The notes under the pieces: generated by a model
What the model saw: the letters and a program-made list of their open reading frames with translations, nothing else
The model's database searches: none
Told to the model about the DNA's origin: nothing
From: Bacteroidota bacterium
GTDB lineage: Bacteria; Bacteroidota; Bacteroidia; Chitinophagales; Chitinophagaceae
Direction: 5' to 3'
Length of the DNA: 64,000 nt
Assembly: GCA_018266775.1 (NCBI GenBank)
Contig: JAFDZS010000011.1
Coordinates: 62,001 to 126,000, forward strand
Position numbers and translations under genes: made by a program
Part shown: positions 24,926-32,812 of the stretch, in pieces
How positions within the stretch are numbered: position 1 is the first letter of the stretch
How the letters are laid out: the number at the start of each line of letters is the position of its first letter

Positions 24926-26998
24926 TTAAATGGCTTTGAGTATGATTTCTACTTTAGTTCCGCCTGGTTTACTGTTTTCATCATACAAGTCTACAATTTG
25001 TATCGCTTCCTTTTTTGCTGGCTGATCATTATATATGTTAATGCGCTCTTCAGTAATTTTTAAGCCAACACTTTTATGATAAGGTTTGTTTTGCATGTTA
25101 TACACTTTTGCTTTTTCCCTGCCAATGCCATTATCACGAATAGTATATTTGATAGAATCGCCCTCCAATGATGCCATTACAGTAAGGTTCAATTCTTTTT
25201 CCTCGCTGTGTGCCATGCCATGCACTATGGCATTTTCTACAAATGGTTGCACCAGTAAAGAAGGTACCCGGTAATCACCGCCGGCCAATGCAGGATCAAG
25301 GAAGAGGCTAAAGGTAAATTTATTGTTGAAGCGCAGTTGTTCCAGTTCCACATATAATTTCAATGCCTCCATATCTTTTTCAATGGGCACTACTTCATTA
25401 CGGCTGCTGTCGAGTATACTCCTGATGAGTTGTGAAAATTTATTGAGGTAATCGGATGCCTGCCGTTTATCGTTCTGCATAATAAAATTTTCAATGCTGT
25501 TGAGGCAATTGAAAATAAAATGGGGATTCATTTGTGAGCGGAGTACCTGTGTTTGCAATTCCGCCTTTATCTTTTGAGTCTCTATTTTATTCCTGCGGTT
25601 ACGTTGATAGTAAATTATGGCAAATACTGCAAGTAAAAAAACAATCACCAAACCATAAATTGTTTTTAAGCGGTTGTTTTCTTTTAATTGCAGGTCTTTA
25701 ATATCATTGTCTTTTTTCAGTAAAATGATTTCCTGTTCTTTTTCTATTGTTTTATAACTTACTTCAAGATCATTTAAATCTGCTTTGGCCTTGTCGCCAG
25801 CAACAGAATCTTTCAGTTTCATAAATTCATCCTGGTATTGAAAAGCTTCTTTGTAATTACCAGTTGCCGCATTCACTATTGAAAGATTTTGTAAGGCTAA
25901 CAGGGAAAACTTTTTAAATTCATTTTTCCGGGAAATATCCAGCAGGTCTGTAAGGTGTCTTTTTGCAGCATCATAATGTTTCAGGGTAGAATCTAACTGC
26001 ACATAAACTATTAATGTTTTGCATTGGTTAAATGTGTTGTCTGTTTCGTTAATCGCTTTCAAATTACCCGTCAGCAATGCATCAGCTTTACTGAATTTCT
26101 TTTGTTTTACCAATATTCTTGCAAGAATTGTGTTGAGCACGCTGCGCTGTTCATTATTATTAATCTTTTCTGCAACTGCCGCAGACGCAGTATAATATTT
26201 CCATGCGGAATCGTATTCGCCGCTATCCAAATAGTATTCTGCAATATTGGCTGCCGTTTGCATGTAAGGCATATTTACGTCAGCGAGGTATTGCAGCGCT
26301 TCTTTACTATACTGGATGGCTTTGTTATTATCTTCCATTTCATTGTATAATTCACCAAGGTTGGCCAACGCCAGGCCAAGCCCCCTGAAATTTTTATTCA
26401 GCCTGTTTCCGTTTATAGCAATATGATAATAACGTATAGCAGTGTTAAACATGCCAAACTGCTGGTATGTGGTGGCGATGTTTTGGGATAACCCGATCTT
26501 TCTCCCGTTGGCATCCGGCATGGTATCAATATATGCTTTGAGTGTATCAAGGTAAACAAGCGCGGAATCTTTTTTACCCAAATCAGCATAACGTTCCATA
26601 ATTTCCCTGATGGAAAATGCATTGTATTTCCTGTTTCGGTCTGGAAAATATCCGGGAACTTTTTTATAATATACAATCGCACTGTCAAATTTATTATAGA
26701 AGTAAGTGTAAGCTTTGGCAATGTCGTAATAAAAAATGCCTTTCATCGTATCCACATTATTTTTCATCGCCATTGCGAGTCCTGTGTTGGCCCAGTCAAA
26801 CACGGGGCTCAACTGTGCTTCATCCAATGAATCTGCAATAGCAATGGCAAGAAAGCGCATCCTGGCTGTATCAGAATTCAGCTGCAGGTAATCCTGGGGA
26901 AGGGGATAGCTGTTATTTTTTTGTTGCGCAGTTAATGTGCTTGTAATAAGGAATGGTACTGCAATTGAAAAAAATAATATTTTGATGGATCGAATCAT
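24926..26998 (-). CDS. TPR-sensor LytS/YehU-type histidine kinase
   Basis: The ATG at 26998 is chosen because it begins the signal sequence MIRSIKILFFSIAV...LTAQQ; the longer frame adds 20 residues without a signal. The predicted product has 690 residues. A periplasmic tetratricopeptide sensor spans about 30-440 and one transmembrane helix (TIYGLVIVFLLAVFAIIYY) lies near 450. The His_kinase domain PF06580 follows (LRSQMNPHFIFNCLNSIENF, phospho-His in NPHF) with a HATPase domain (LLVQPFVENAIVHG and DNGIGREKAK). It phosphorylates the adjacent LytTR regulator. The signal is unknown; five exported proteins are encoded directly upstream on the same strand. Confidence 0.95.
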   Translation of the reverse strand: MIRSIKILFFSIAVPFLITSTLTAQQKNNSYPLPQDYLQLNSDTARMRFLAIAIADSLDEAQLSPVFDWANTGLAMAMKNNVDTMKGIFYYDIAKAYTYFYNKFDSAIVYYKKVPGYFPDRNRKYNAFSIREIMERYADLGKKDSALVYLDTLKAYIDTMPDANGRKIGLSQNIATTYQQFGMFNTAIRYYHIAINGNRLNKNFRGLGLALANLGELYNEMEDNNKAIQYSKEALQYLADVNMPYMQTAANIAEYYLDSGEYDSAWKYYTASAAVAEKINNNEQRSVLNTILARILVKQKKFSKADALLTGNLKAINETDNTFNQCKTLIVYVQLDSTLKHYDAAKRHLTDLLDISRKNEFKKFSLLALQNLSIVNAATGNYKEAFQYQDEFMKLKDSVAGDKAKADLNDLEVSYKTIEKEQEIILLKKDNDIKDLQLKENNRLKTIYGLVIVFLLAVFAIIYYQRNRRNKIETQKIKAELQTQVLRSQMNPHFIFNCLNSIENFIMQNDKRQASDYLNKFSQLIRSILDSSRNEVVPIEKDMEALKLYVELEQLRFNNKFTFSLFLDPALAGGDYRVPSLLVQPFVENAIVHGMAHSEEKELNLTVMASLEGDSIKYTIRDNGIGREKAKVYNMQNKPYHKSVGLKITEERINIYNDQPAKKEAIQIVDLYDENSKPGGTKVEIILKAI

Positions 26999-27082
26999 TT
27001 GGGCGCAATGAAAACCCGAAGTGCCGGGAGCAGGTATAAGATATACATTATTTTCCAAAACTGTATGCGATAATACTTTAAC

Positions 27083-27769
27083 CTAAAATTCTGTTGGGTA
27101 ATAATTTACATCTACCAGCCCCAATACCACATCTTGTTTGCTGGTATAGTAATCCGTATTGGCGGGATATACAGGAGTATTGGCATTTTTGCCAAAACAA
27201 TATCTTCCTTCTTTAAGCGTAATGTGTTTGTAAGTATAGGGCAGAAATTTTTCTGCTGGATTGTCTTTTTTCAAAATGTAATAAGGATAGTATTGCGTGC
27301 TGCCATTGATTGCAGTATTCATGCTTACAACATACGTTCTGTTGGCTTGTATCTCCACTGCTTCATTATCAAAATTGATCGTTTGAAAATTATCCTTTGT
27401 TAAGATGGTTACTTTCTTTTGTTTAATAGGTTGTTGGGTGGCACTGTCCCAAAGTGTAACCGTATATGTGGCATTGGCTACAGGCGCATAAACAGAAAAT
27501 CCGTACACCATCCCTTTTTTTGAGACCGTAAAAGCATAACCCACTTCCATAGCACTGGTAGTGTTGGATAATTGTGGTTTAAAGGTGGGGTTATTTTTTA
27601 CGTAATAAGCCCACAAAGGTCCTTCATTACTGCTGTGCGGTGGTGGTACTTTTGGCTGTGCCGTAGTTTTATCAGGGGTAGACTTTGGCAACCCTTTTGC
27701 GGATATCACCTGTTGGGCACGTAGTAAACACGGCGATAAAATCAATACTGCTATTATATATTTTTTCAT
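27083..27769 (-). CDS. Exported DUF4082-like protein (paralogue A)
   Basis: The predicted product has 228 residues, with a signal peptide (1-18). After a Pro/Lys-rich stretch comes a beta-sandwich: MEVGYAFTVSKKGMVYGFSV, TYTVTLWDSATQQPIKQKK and IQANRTYVVSMNT. This pattern resembles DUF4082, a domain found in secreted, often carbohydrate-related proteins. It is a paralogue of the next gene upstream (27794-28495), with which it shares the GYxFxxSKKG and YTVxLWDxxxQQ motifs. It lies 84 bases upstream of the kinase start on the same strand. Function unknown. Confidence 0.75.
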   Translation of the reverse strand: MKKYIIAVLILSPCLLRAQQVISAKGLPKSTPDKTTAQPKVPPPHSSNEGPLWAYYVKNNPTFKPQLSNTTSAMEVGYAFTVSKKGMVYGFSVYAPVANATYTVTLWDSATQQPIKQKKVTILTKDNFQTINFDNEAVEIQANRTYVVSMNTAINGSTQYYPYYILKKDNPAEKFLPYTYKHITLKEGRYCFGKNANTPVYPANTDYYTSKQDVVLGLVDVNYYPTEF

Positions 27770-27793
27770 GTTATCTGCTTTAAAGGTTCATAT

Positions 27794-28495
27794 TTATTTT
27801 TCAGTAGCTTTAAAAACGATATCGCATAAACCTGTAATGATGTCTTTGTGATAGTTGGTAGTAGCCGGAAATGCCGCAACATTGGTTAACCCGGTTTGCG
27901 TGTTGAGCAATGTGAGCGAACCTTGTGTAAAAGGAATAAAATTTGCAGCGGAATTATTGGCACCCGGCAATAACATACTATAGTAAGACCAACTGGTTTG
28001 CGTTTTATTTACTGGTTTAATAAACACACTCACCACATATTTTTTATTGGCAGCGATGGGTACAGGGTTATCCAATGTTTTAGCAGTATAGCGGATATCG
28101 ACTGTTGTAATGTTGGTTTGTGCCAGCAATTGCTGGCTGTCATAATCCCATAAAGAAACGGTATAGATCAGTTCAGGGCCTGTTTGTATTCCATCACGCG
28201 GCATCCTGACTGCAAGTTGAGTCACCTGGCCTTTTTTTGAAGATTGAAAAACGTAACCCAATTCGTATGGAATTTGCGCAGCGTTTTCAACGTTAAATTT
28301 TAAAGCCGGATGATTCCTCCCAAAACTATCTAATAAAGTTTCTTCAGGCCCGTAAAAAGGTTTTTGTTTTACTAATTGTTTATCCGCAGGTTTTGCACCA
28401 CCGGGGTTGAATTGTTTTACCTGGGCATTACTTTTATTAACTGACATTGCAATCAATGTGGTTAATAAAATAGCAACAGTAAGAAGTTGTTTCAT
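27794..28495 (-). CDS. Exported DUF4082-like protein (paralogue B)
   Basis: The predicted product has 233 residues and a signal peptide (1-24, ending SNAQ). It has the same layout as paralogue A: ELGYVFQSSKKGQVTQLAVRMP, IYTVSLWDYDSQQLLAQTN, AANKKYVVSVFI and a C-terminal YHKDIITGLCDIVF matching YYTSKQDVVLGLVDVNY. It is separated from paralogue A by 24 bases and follows the gene at 28520-29677 by 24 bases, so all three probably form one transcript. No catalytic residues are evident; likely a surface or periplasmic binding module. Confidence 0.75.
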   Translation of the reverse strand: MKQLLTVAILLTTLIAMSVNKSNAQVKQFNPGGAKPADKQLVKQKPFYGPEETLLDSFGRNHPALKFNVENAAQIPYELGYVFQSSKKGQVTQLAVRMPRDGIQTGPELIYTVSLWDYDSQQLLAQTNITTVDIRYTAKTLDNPVPIAANKKYVVSVFIKPVNKTQTSWSYYSMLLPGANNSAANFIPFTQGSLTLLNTQTGLTNVAAFPATTNYHKDIITGLCDIVFKATEK

Positions 28496-28519
28496 AACAT
28501 TGAATTATTGGTGATGCAA

Positions 28520-29677
28520 TTATTGTTTGATCCTTATTTTTTGTGCTGCGGCACCCTGTATCTGTTTAGCCTGTATTGGTGCTTGCGCATTTTGTGCAGC
28601 TGCTTTTACCTGGACCATTGAACTTCCGGTGGCACTGGTTTTAGCGGCGCTGTTCAACGCAATTGTGCTGTTGGGCAAGACTGCAACAGATTTTCTTGCG
28701 GCAATTTTATTCACCATTGCACCACCGCCAATAATTTTACCATCGGCATCAATTTTCATCCAGTCACCATCGCAAGCAAAGTCAACTCCATTTAACTGCG
28801 CCAGCCCGTTATTAATGGTCAGGTTTGATTTATTCACTTCAGGAAATGCGCCAACTACAAAAACATAATCTTCTCCCGGTTTAATTTTTTGTGGCCCGGC
28901 AATCCATTTTGCTTTTTGCAGATCGGTGGTAATATCCATTTCAACAGGAACATCAGTGGGTATACCAGTAATGGTATAACGTATTTCTACATAATTGGGA
29001 TTAAAGGATTGTACTGTTTCATAGCTTACTGTTCCTGTTGGTTTATTTCCCTGGAAATAACCCTGCTTACCATTATATGTTCCTGCTTTCTCTAAAATAA
29101 AAGGGCCGTTACTTTCAACAAATTGTGTGGGTGCTGTTACTTTAAATACAAAAGCATTCCCAAAAGGAGTGGTTTCGGGAGATGTAATATTATTTTTATC
29201 CCATAATACTGATCCTTTAATTACTCCGCTCTTGTTTAATGCAACAGGTATTGCTTTACCAAAACCTGAACCGGGATTATATATTTCAACCGTGAGTTCG
29301 CAATCTGCACCTGTGTTTGAAAGTATTGCCCACTTAACGGGTTTGCATAAGAGCACGCTTGATGACCAGACGGAGTAAGTACCTGTACCTATTAGAGGAT
29401 TGTCATAATATATATCTGTTTTTTGTTCGGGTTGGCCCAGTGGAAAAATATGCAGGTATCCTTCAACACCAGTTAATACATTGGGATTAAAATAAAGATC
29501 CAGTGTTTGGTCTTTGGCAATCTGGCCCGGAGGCAGTACACCTAAACCGTATTCAACATCGTTGCCATACATGAGGTCCATGTGTGCATTGTTTTTGATG
29601 TGCAGGATAAAGTTTTGCGCCTGGATAGCTGTACCAATGCTAATGGCAACTAACAGCAATGAAAATATTTTCTTCAT
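28520..29677 (-). CDS. Exported protein of unknown function
   Basis: The predicted product has 385 residues, with a signal peptide (1-20, ending IQAQ). A beta-rich first half includes LHIKNNAHMDLMYGNDVEYG, LPPGQIAKDQTLDLYF and WAILSNTGADCELTVEIYNPG. The second half has EKAGTYNGKQGYFQGNKPTGT and a low-complexity Ala/Gln/Lys-rich C-terminus (AAAQNAQAPIQAKQIQGAAA). The first half is vaguely like aegerolysin or other beta-sandwich proteins, but no family can be assigned with confidence. It belongs to the minus-strand run that ends in the LytS/LytT pair. Confidence 0.7.
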   Translation of the reverse strand: MKKIFSLLLVAISIGTAIQAQNFILHIKNNAHMDLMYGNDVEYGLGVLPPGQIAKDQTLDLYFNPNVLTGVEGYLHIFPLGQPEQKTDIYYDNPLIGTGTYSVWSSSVLLCKPVKWAILSNTGADCELTVEIYNPGSGFGKAIPVALNKSGVIKGSVLWDKNNITSPETTPFGNAFVFKVTAPTQFVESNGPFILEKAGTYNGKQGYFQGNKPTGTVSYETVQSFNPNYVEIRYTITGIPTDVPVEMDITTDLQKAKWIAGPQKIKPGEDYVFVVGAFPEVNKSNLTINNGLAQLNGVDFACDGDWMKIDADGKIIGGGAMVNKIAARKSVAVLPNSTIALNSAAKTSATGSSMVQVKAAAQNAQAPIQAKQIQGAAAQKIRIKQ

Positions 29678-29703
29678 AAAAATTAATTTGAAAATGAATG
29701 AAA

Positions 29704-30765
29704 TTATTGAAAGCCTACCTGGCGGATGCGGAAATTATTTCCATCGGCCACATAAAGCGTGTTTCCATAAAATGCAATTCCCCAGGGAAATTTGAATTGT
29801 GCCGTAAAAGGATTTCCTTCAACATAACCCTGGATTCCACTTCCGGCATAAGTTGAAACCTGGCCACCTGAAATTTTTCTTATGCAGAAATTTTCCCTGT
29901 CAGCTACATAAATATCTCCGTTGTCTGTTACTTTTATCCCCACAACAGTACTGAACGTTGCACTTGCTGCAGGGCCATCAGTCAAGCCAGCGTTGCCTGA
30001 GCCTGCAACCGTTGTTACCACACCACTGTTCGAAATTTTTCTTATCCTGTTATTGTATCTGTCTGACACAAATACATTGCCCTGTTTATCGGTGGCCACA
30101 CCATAAGGCCCGCTGAATAAGGCTGTACCAACAGTGCCGTCTGCATATCCCATAAAATTTCCGGCATAGGTGGACACATTTCCAGACTGGTCAATTTTCC
30201 TGATCCTGTTATTGGTATAGTCAGCAATAATCAGATTACCTGAAGCATCTATTGCCACATCCATTGGGTTATTGAATCTTGCTACAGTACCATTTCCATT
30301 CGTATTGCCTGCAATTCCACCTCCGGCAATGGTGGTAACTACACCTGCAGGTGATATTTTACGGATACTATTATTATTATCGTCTGCTACAAATACATTT
30401 CCTGCTCCGTCTGCAGCCAAACCCACAGGGCTGTTAAATCTTGCCAGTGTTCCTGTACCATCTGTAAATCCACTTTGATTATACATACCCGCCAGGGTAG
30501 AAACCTGGCCTGCAGCTGTAATTTTTTTAATTGCATGGCCTGATGTAACATAAATATTGCCCTGTGCATCTGCAGTTAAGCCAAGTACTGTGGCAAATTG
30601 TGCCGTTGATGCAGTGCCATCCACATTGCCATAAGTACCATTGCCGGCAAACGTACTCACGGTTAATGTTTGAGGAGGCGTTGCTTTATTTTTTTTGCAT
30701 GAACAGGTTAGTATAGTTACCAATAAAATGGCCAGGGAATTGATCAGTATCCTTTTAGTTGTCAT
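29704..30765 (-). CDS. NHL-repeat lipoprotein
   Basis: The predicted product has 353 residues. A hydrophobic signal ends in the lipobox TCSC, so a lipid-anchored protein is expected. The rest is about six NHL/SMP-30-like repeats, each of the kind PVGLAADGAGNVFVADDNNNSIRKISPAGVVTTIAGG, making a six-bladed beta-propeller. Successive repeats are interrupted by GYADGTVGTALF-like strands with the pattern DGTxxxAxF. NHL propellers bind proteins, sugars or RNA; the role here is unknown. It lies 26 bases from the next gene downstream on the same strand. Confidence 0.9.
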   Translation of the reverse strand: MTTKRILINSLAILLVTILTCSCKKNKATPPQTLTVSTFAGNGTYGNVDGTASTAQFATVLGLTADAQGNIYVTSGHAIKKITAAGQVSTLAGMYNQSGFTDGTGTLARFNSPVGLAADGAGNVFVADDNNNSIRKISPAGVVTTIAGGGIAGNTNGNGTVARFNNPMDVAIDASGNLIIADYTNNRIRKIDQSGNVSTYAGNFMGYADGTVGTALFSGPYGVATDKQGNVFVSDRYNNRIRKISNSGVVTTVAGSGNAGLTDGPAASATFSTVVGIKVTDNGDIYVADRENFCIRKISGGQVSTYAGSGIQGYVEGNPFTAQFKFPWGIAFYGNTLYVADGNNFRIRQVGFQ

Positions 30766-30786
30766 TGTTATTAATTTTATTGATGA

Positions 30787-31560
30787 TTATTTTAAGCTTT
30801 TAATTTTGGCTTTCAGAACATCCTTTAAACCTTTATGAACAAAGCTTTTAATGGTATAGCCTGCTGTTGAAAAACTGTAAGCGGTTTTGCTGATGCTTTT
30901 TGTTTCCATTCCTTTTTTCCCTGAGGCTTCCGCTTCTGCCCATAAAAAATTTTTATTGAGTACCGGTATCGCAGCAGGATTGTTTTTTAATGCATCATCA
31001 CCTTGAAGCTTAATTGCAGTTGCACTGTTCCCTGCACCCATGGTGTAAATTTTCACAGGGTCAAAATCTACCTTTGCATACCACCAGCTTGAACTGCCGC
31101 CTTCATTTTTAATTTCATATTCATAAGCGGTATAGCCGCAAATGTTTTTTGTTTTACCCGTTTTGGTAACCGTTATTTTTTCCGCTGCATCTTTTGGCAG
31201 TGGCTTCTTGTTTATTTTTTCTGCAATTGCCTTTCCCATTTGCGCACCCTCACCCACCAGTTTTGGCATGGTCATAATGGTGATGGTTTTATTTTCTTCA
31301 TCCACCGTACACATCTGCCCGTCTTTGGTATATAATATAGTTGTCACACCTTCACCAGGCACTGTTCTCTTTGCCATAGCGTAATCACCATTCACGGTAA
31401 AATAATAGGTGGTGGTAACTGAACCATCTTCATCATTTGTTTGCTGTACTACCTGGTGATCAAATGCAATATTGGATGGGAGTGTGGAAACGGTGTTTTG
31501 AGCAATGGAAAGAAATGATACCAAAACACTGAATGTAAACAGAAGTGATATCTTTTTCAT
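30787..31560 (-). CDS. Exported DUF4412-like protein
   Basis: The predicted product has 257 residues, with a signal peptide (1-20, ending SIAQ). The mature part has DGQMCTVDEENKTITIMTMP, then KTKNICGYTAYEYEIKNEGGSSSWWYAKVDFD, the pattern of DUF4412 proteins (an LolA/outer-membrane lipoprotein carrier-like fold). The C-terminus is lysine-rich. It is the first gene of the minus-strand run 31560-24175. A weak hairpin at 31609 separates it from the GNAT gene. Confidence 0.8.
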   Translation of the reverse strand: MKKISLLFTFSVLVSFLSIAQNTVSTLPSNIAFDHQVVQQTNDEDGSVTTTYYFTVNGDYAMAKRTVPGEGVTTILYTKDGQMCTVDEENKTITIMTMPKLVGEGAQMGKAIAEKINKKPLPKDAAEKITVTKTGKTKNICGYTAYEYEIKNEGGSSSWWYAKVDFDPVKIYTMGAGNSATAIKLQGDDALKNNPAAIPVLNKNFLWAEAEASGKKGMETKSISKTAYSFSTAGYTIKSFVHKGLKDVLKAKIKSLK

Positions 31561-31608
31561 AACGTATAATTTTTACGTAAAACTATACGCCGCAGTAAAG
31601 CTGTTTTA

Positions 31609-31626
31609 GCCACTTGCGTAAGTGGC
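31609..31626. terminator. Weak hairpin between GNAT and DUF4412 genes
   Basis: GCCACTT-GCGT-AAGTGGC is a 7-bp stem in the 109-base spacer. It lacks a long T run on either strand, so termination is uncertain. Confidence 0.35.
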
Positions 31627-31669
31627 GGCAGTAATTATGTAATTGGTAAGGTGGTTGCAGTTACCGGAA

Positions 31670-32164
31670 TCAGCCAATGGCTAATTCCATAATATAATCC
31701 CGCATGAAGTAGCCGTTGCCAATATCAAAATCGGCAGTGTCAATAATAGAGAAGCCTAATTTAGAATAAAAATGCTGTGCAGGGTTATCCCGTTTTACCT
31801 GTAGCTGGAGTGCTGCAGCGTGCAGGGGTTTTATTTCGTCAACAATATGCTGAATAATAAACTTTCCTGTGCCTTTGCCCTGTTGCGAAGCAAGCACATA
31901 AATTTTATGCAATTTCCATATACCGGGATTGATTTGGCTGTAAGCAGCAAATGCCACAGGTTCATCAGCGTCATGAATGATAATGAAAGTACAACCTTCC
32001 ACTTCCATTTGCCTTTGCAATGAAGCAGCGCTGTAAATCATTTCCAGCATATAGTCAATCTGATCCTGGCTTAAAAGATTGCGGTAGGTTTGCGGCCAGA
32101 TGGCAAAAGTGAGTTGCCTAATTAAGGGAATATCAGAAACGGAAGCCTTATGAACTGTATACAT
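31670..32164 (-). CDS. GNAT-family N-acetyltransferase
   Basis: The predicted product is a 164-residue cytoplasmic protein. It shows the GNAT pattern: N-terminal YTVHKASVSDIPLIRQLTF, GIWKLHKIYVLASQQGKGTGKFIIQHIVDEI, where QQGKGTG is the acetyl-CoA pyrophosphate loop, and ALQLQVKRDNPAQHFYSKLGFSII near the end. It transfers acetyl groups from acetyl-CoA to an amine; the acceptor is unknown. Its ATG shares one base with the stop of the upstream gene (32164), indicating translational coupling. Confidence 0.93.
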   Translation of the reverse strand: MYTVHKASVSDIPLIRQLTFAIWPQTYRNLLSQDQIDYMLEMIYSAASLQRQMEVEGCTFIIIHDADEPVAFAAYSQINPGIWKLHKIYVLASQQGKGTGKFIIQHIVDEIKPLHAAALQLQVKRDNPAQHFYSKLGFSIIDTADFDIGNGYFMRDYIMELAIG

Positions 32165-32658
32165 TATTTAACCACCAATTTGATATTGGGTGCAAATAAA
32201 AACCTGCCATCAGCATTCTTTACCACAATATCATAAAACCAGATTTCTTCACCGGCTTTTAATTGCTCCGTCATTGTTTTGATCCAGATTTCAGATACTG
32301 GCGTGGTTTTAAATTGTTGCGCCACAGAACTGGTGGCAGGACTCACTTTACCGGATTCTTCATCTTCTGTTACCCCTTTTCTTTTGTACAGGCATTCGTA
32401 AGTATTGATGGTGTAAACAGCTTTTTTATCGTCGGTAATCACCAAAGGGGTCTGCATTAATTTCAGCGCATCATCAACGGATACGGTAATAATAGAGTCG
32501 CTATAAGTGCCCAATGAAGTTTTAAGTTTGGGTAAAGCGGGTTTATCTTTTTTAACCACAGCCGGCCTGGGCTTATTATTGCGGGGCGGCTGCGCCAGGG
32601 CAGAAAAACTTAACAGTATGAAACTGAGTACTGTAATTATAGATTTGAACGTAGCCAT
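32164..32658 (-). CDS. Small exported protein, possibly GldM-C-like
   Basis: The predicted product has 164 residues, with a signal peptide (1-22, ending ALAQ) and then a Pro/Lys-rich stretch. The C-terminal half ends with WIKTMTEQLKAGEEIWFYDIVV, then a turn and FAPNIKLVVK. This recalls the last strand-turn-strand of the GldM/PorM C-terminal domain and the similar end of the protein at 6522-6971. The resemblance is short and could be coincidence. Its stop overlaps the start of the GNAT gene by one base. Confidence 0.7.
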   Translation of the reverse strand: MATFKSIITVLSFILLSFSALAQPPRNNKPRPAVVKKDKPALPKLKTSLGTYSDSIITVSVDDALKLMQTPLVITDDKKAVYTINTYECLYKRKGVTEDEESGKVSPATSSVAQQFKTTPVSEIWIKTMTEQLKAGEEIWFYDIVVKNADGRFLFAPNIKLVVK

Positions 32659-32732
32659 TGTATTTTTTATTTACAACGAATTTACGGGGCAAAAAGTATA
32701 TGATTTGTTAACAGGGAAATGGGTGATAACAT

Positions 32733-32812
32733 GAATTTTTACCAATTACACGAATTAACATGCATCAATTTTACGAATTACACGAATTAACCAATAAACC
32801 AGTTAACCACCC
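32733..32812. repeat. Short direct repeats after valS
   Basis: ATTACACGAATTAAC occurs twice (32745-32759 and 32777-32791) with a 32-base period, followed by ATAAACCAGTTAACC, which matches in reverse the GGTTAACTGG words at 14640. It lies directly after the valS stop codon. Confidence 0.7.
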
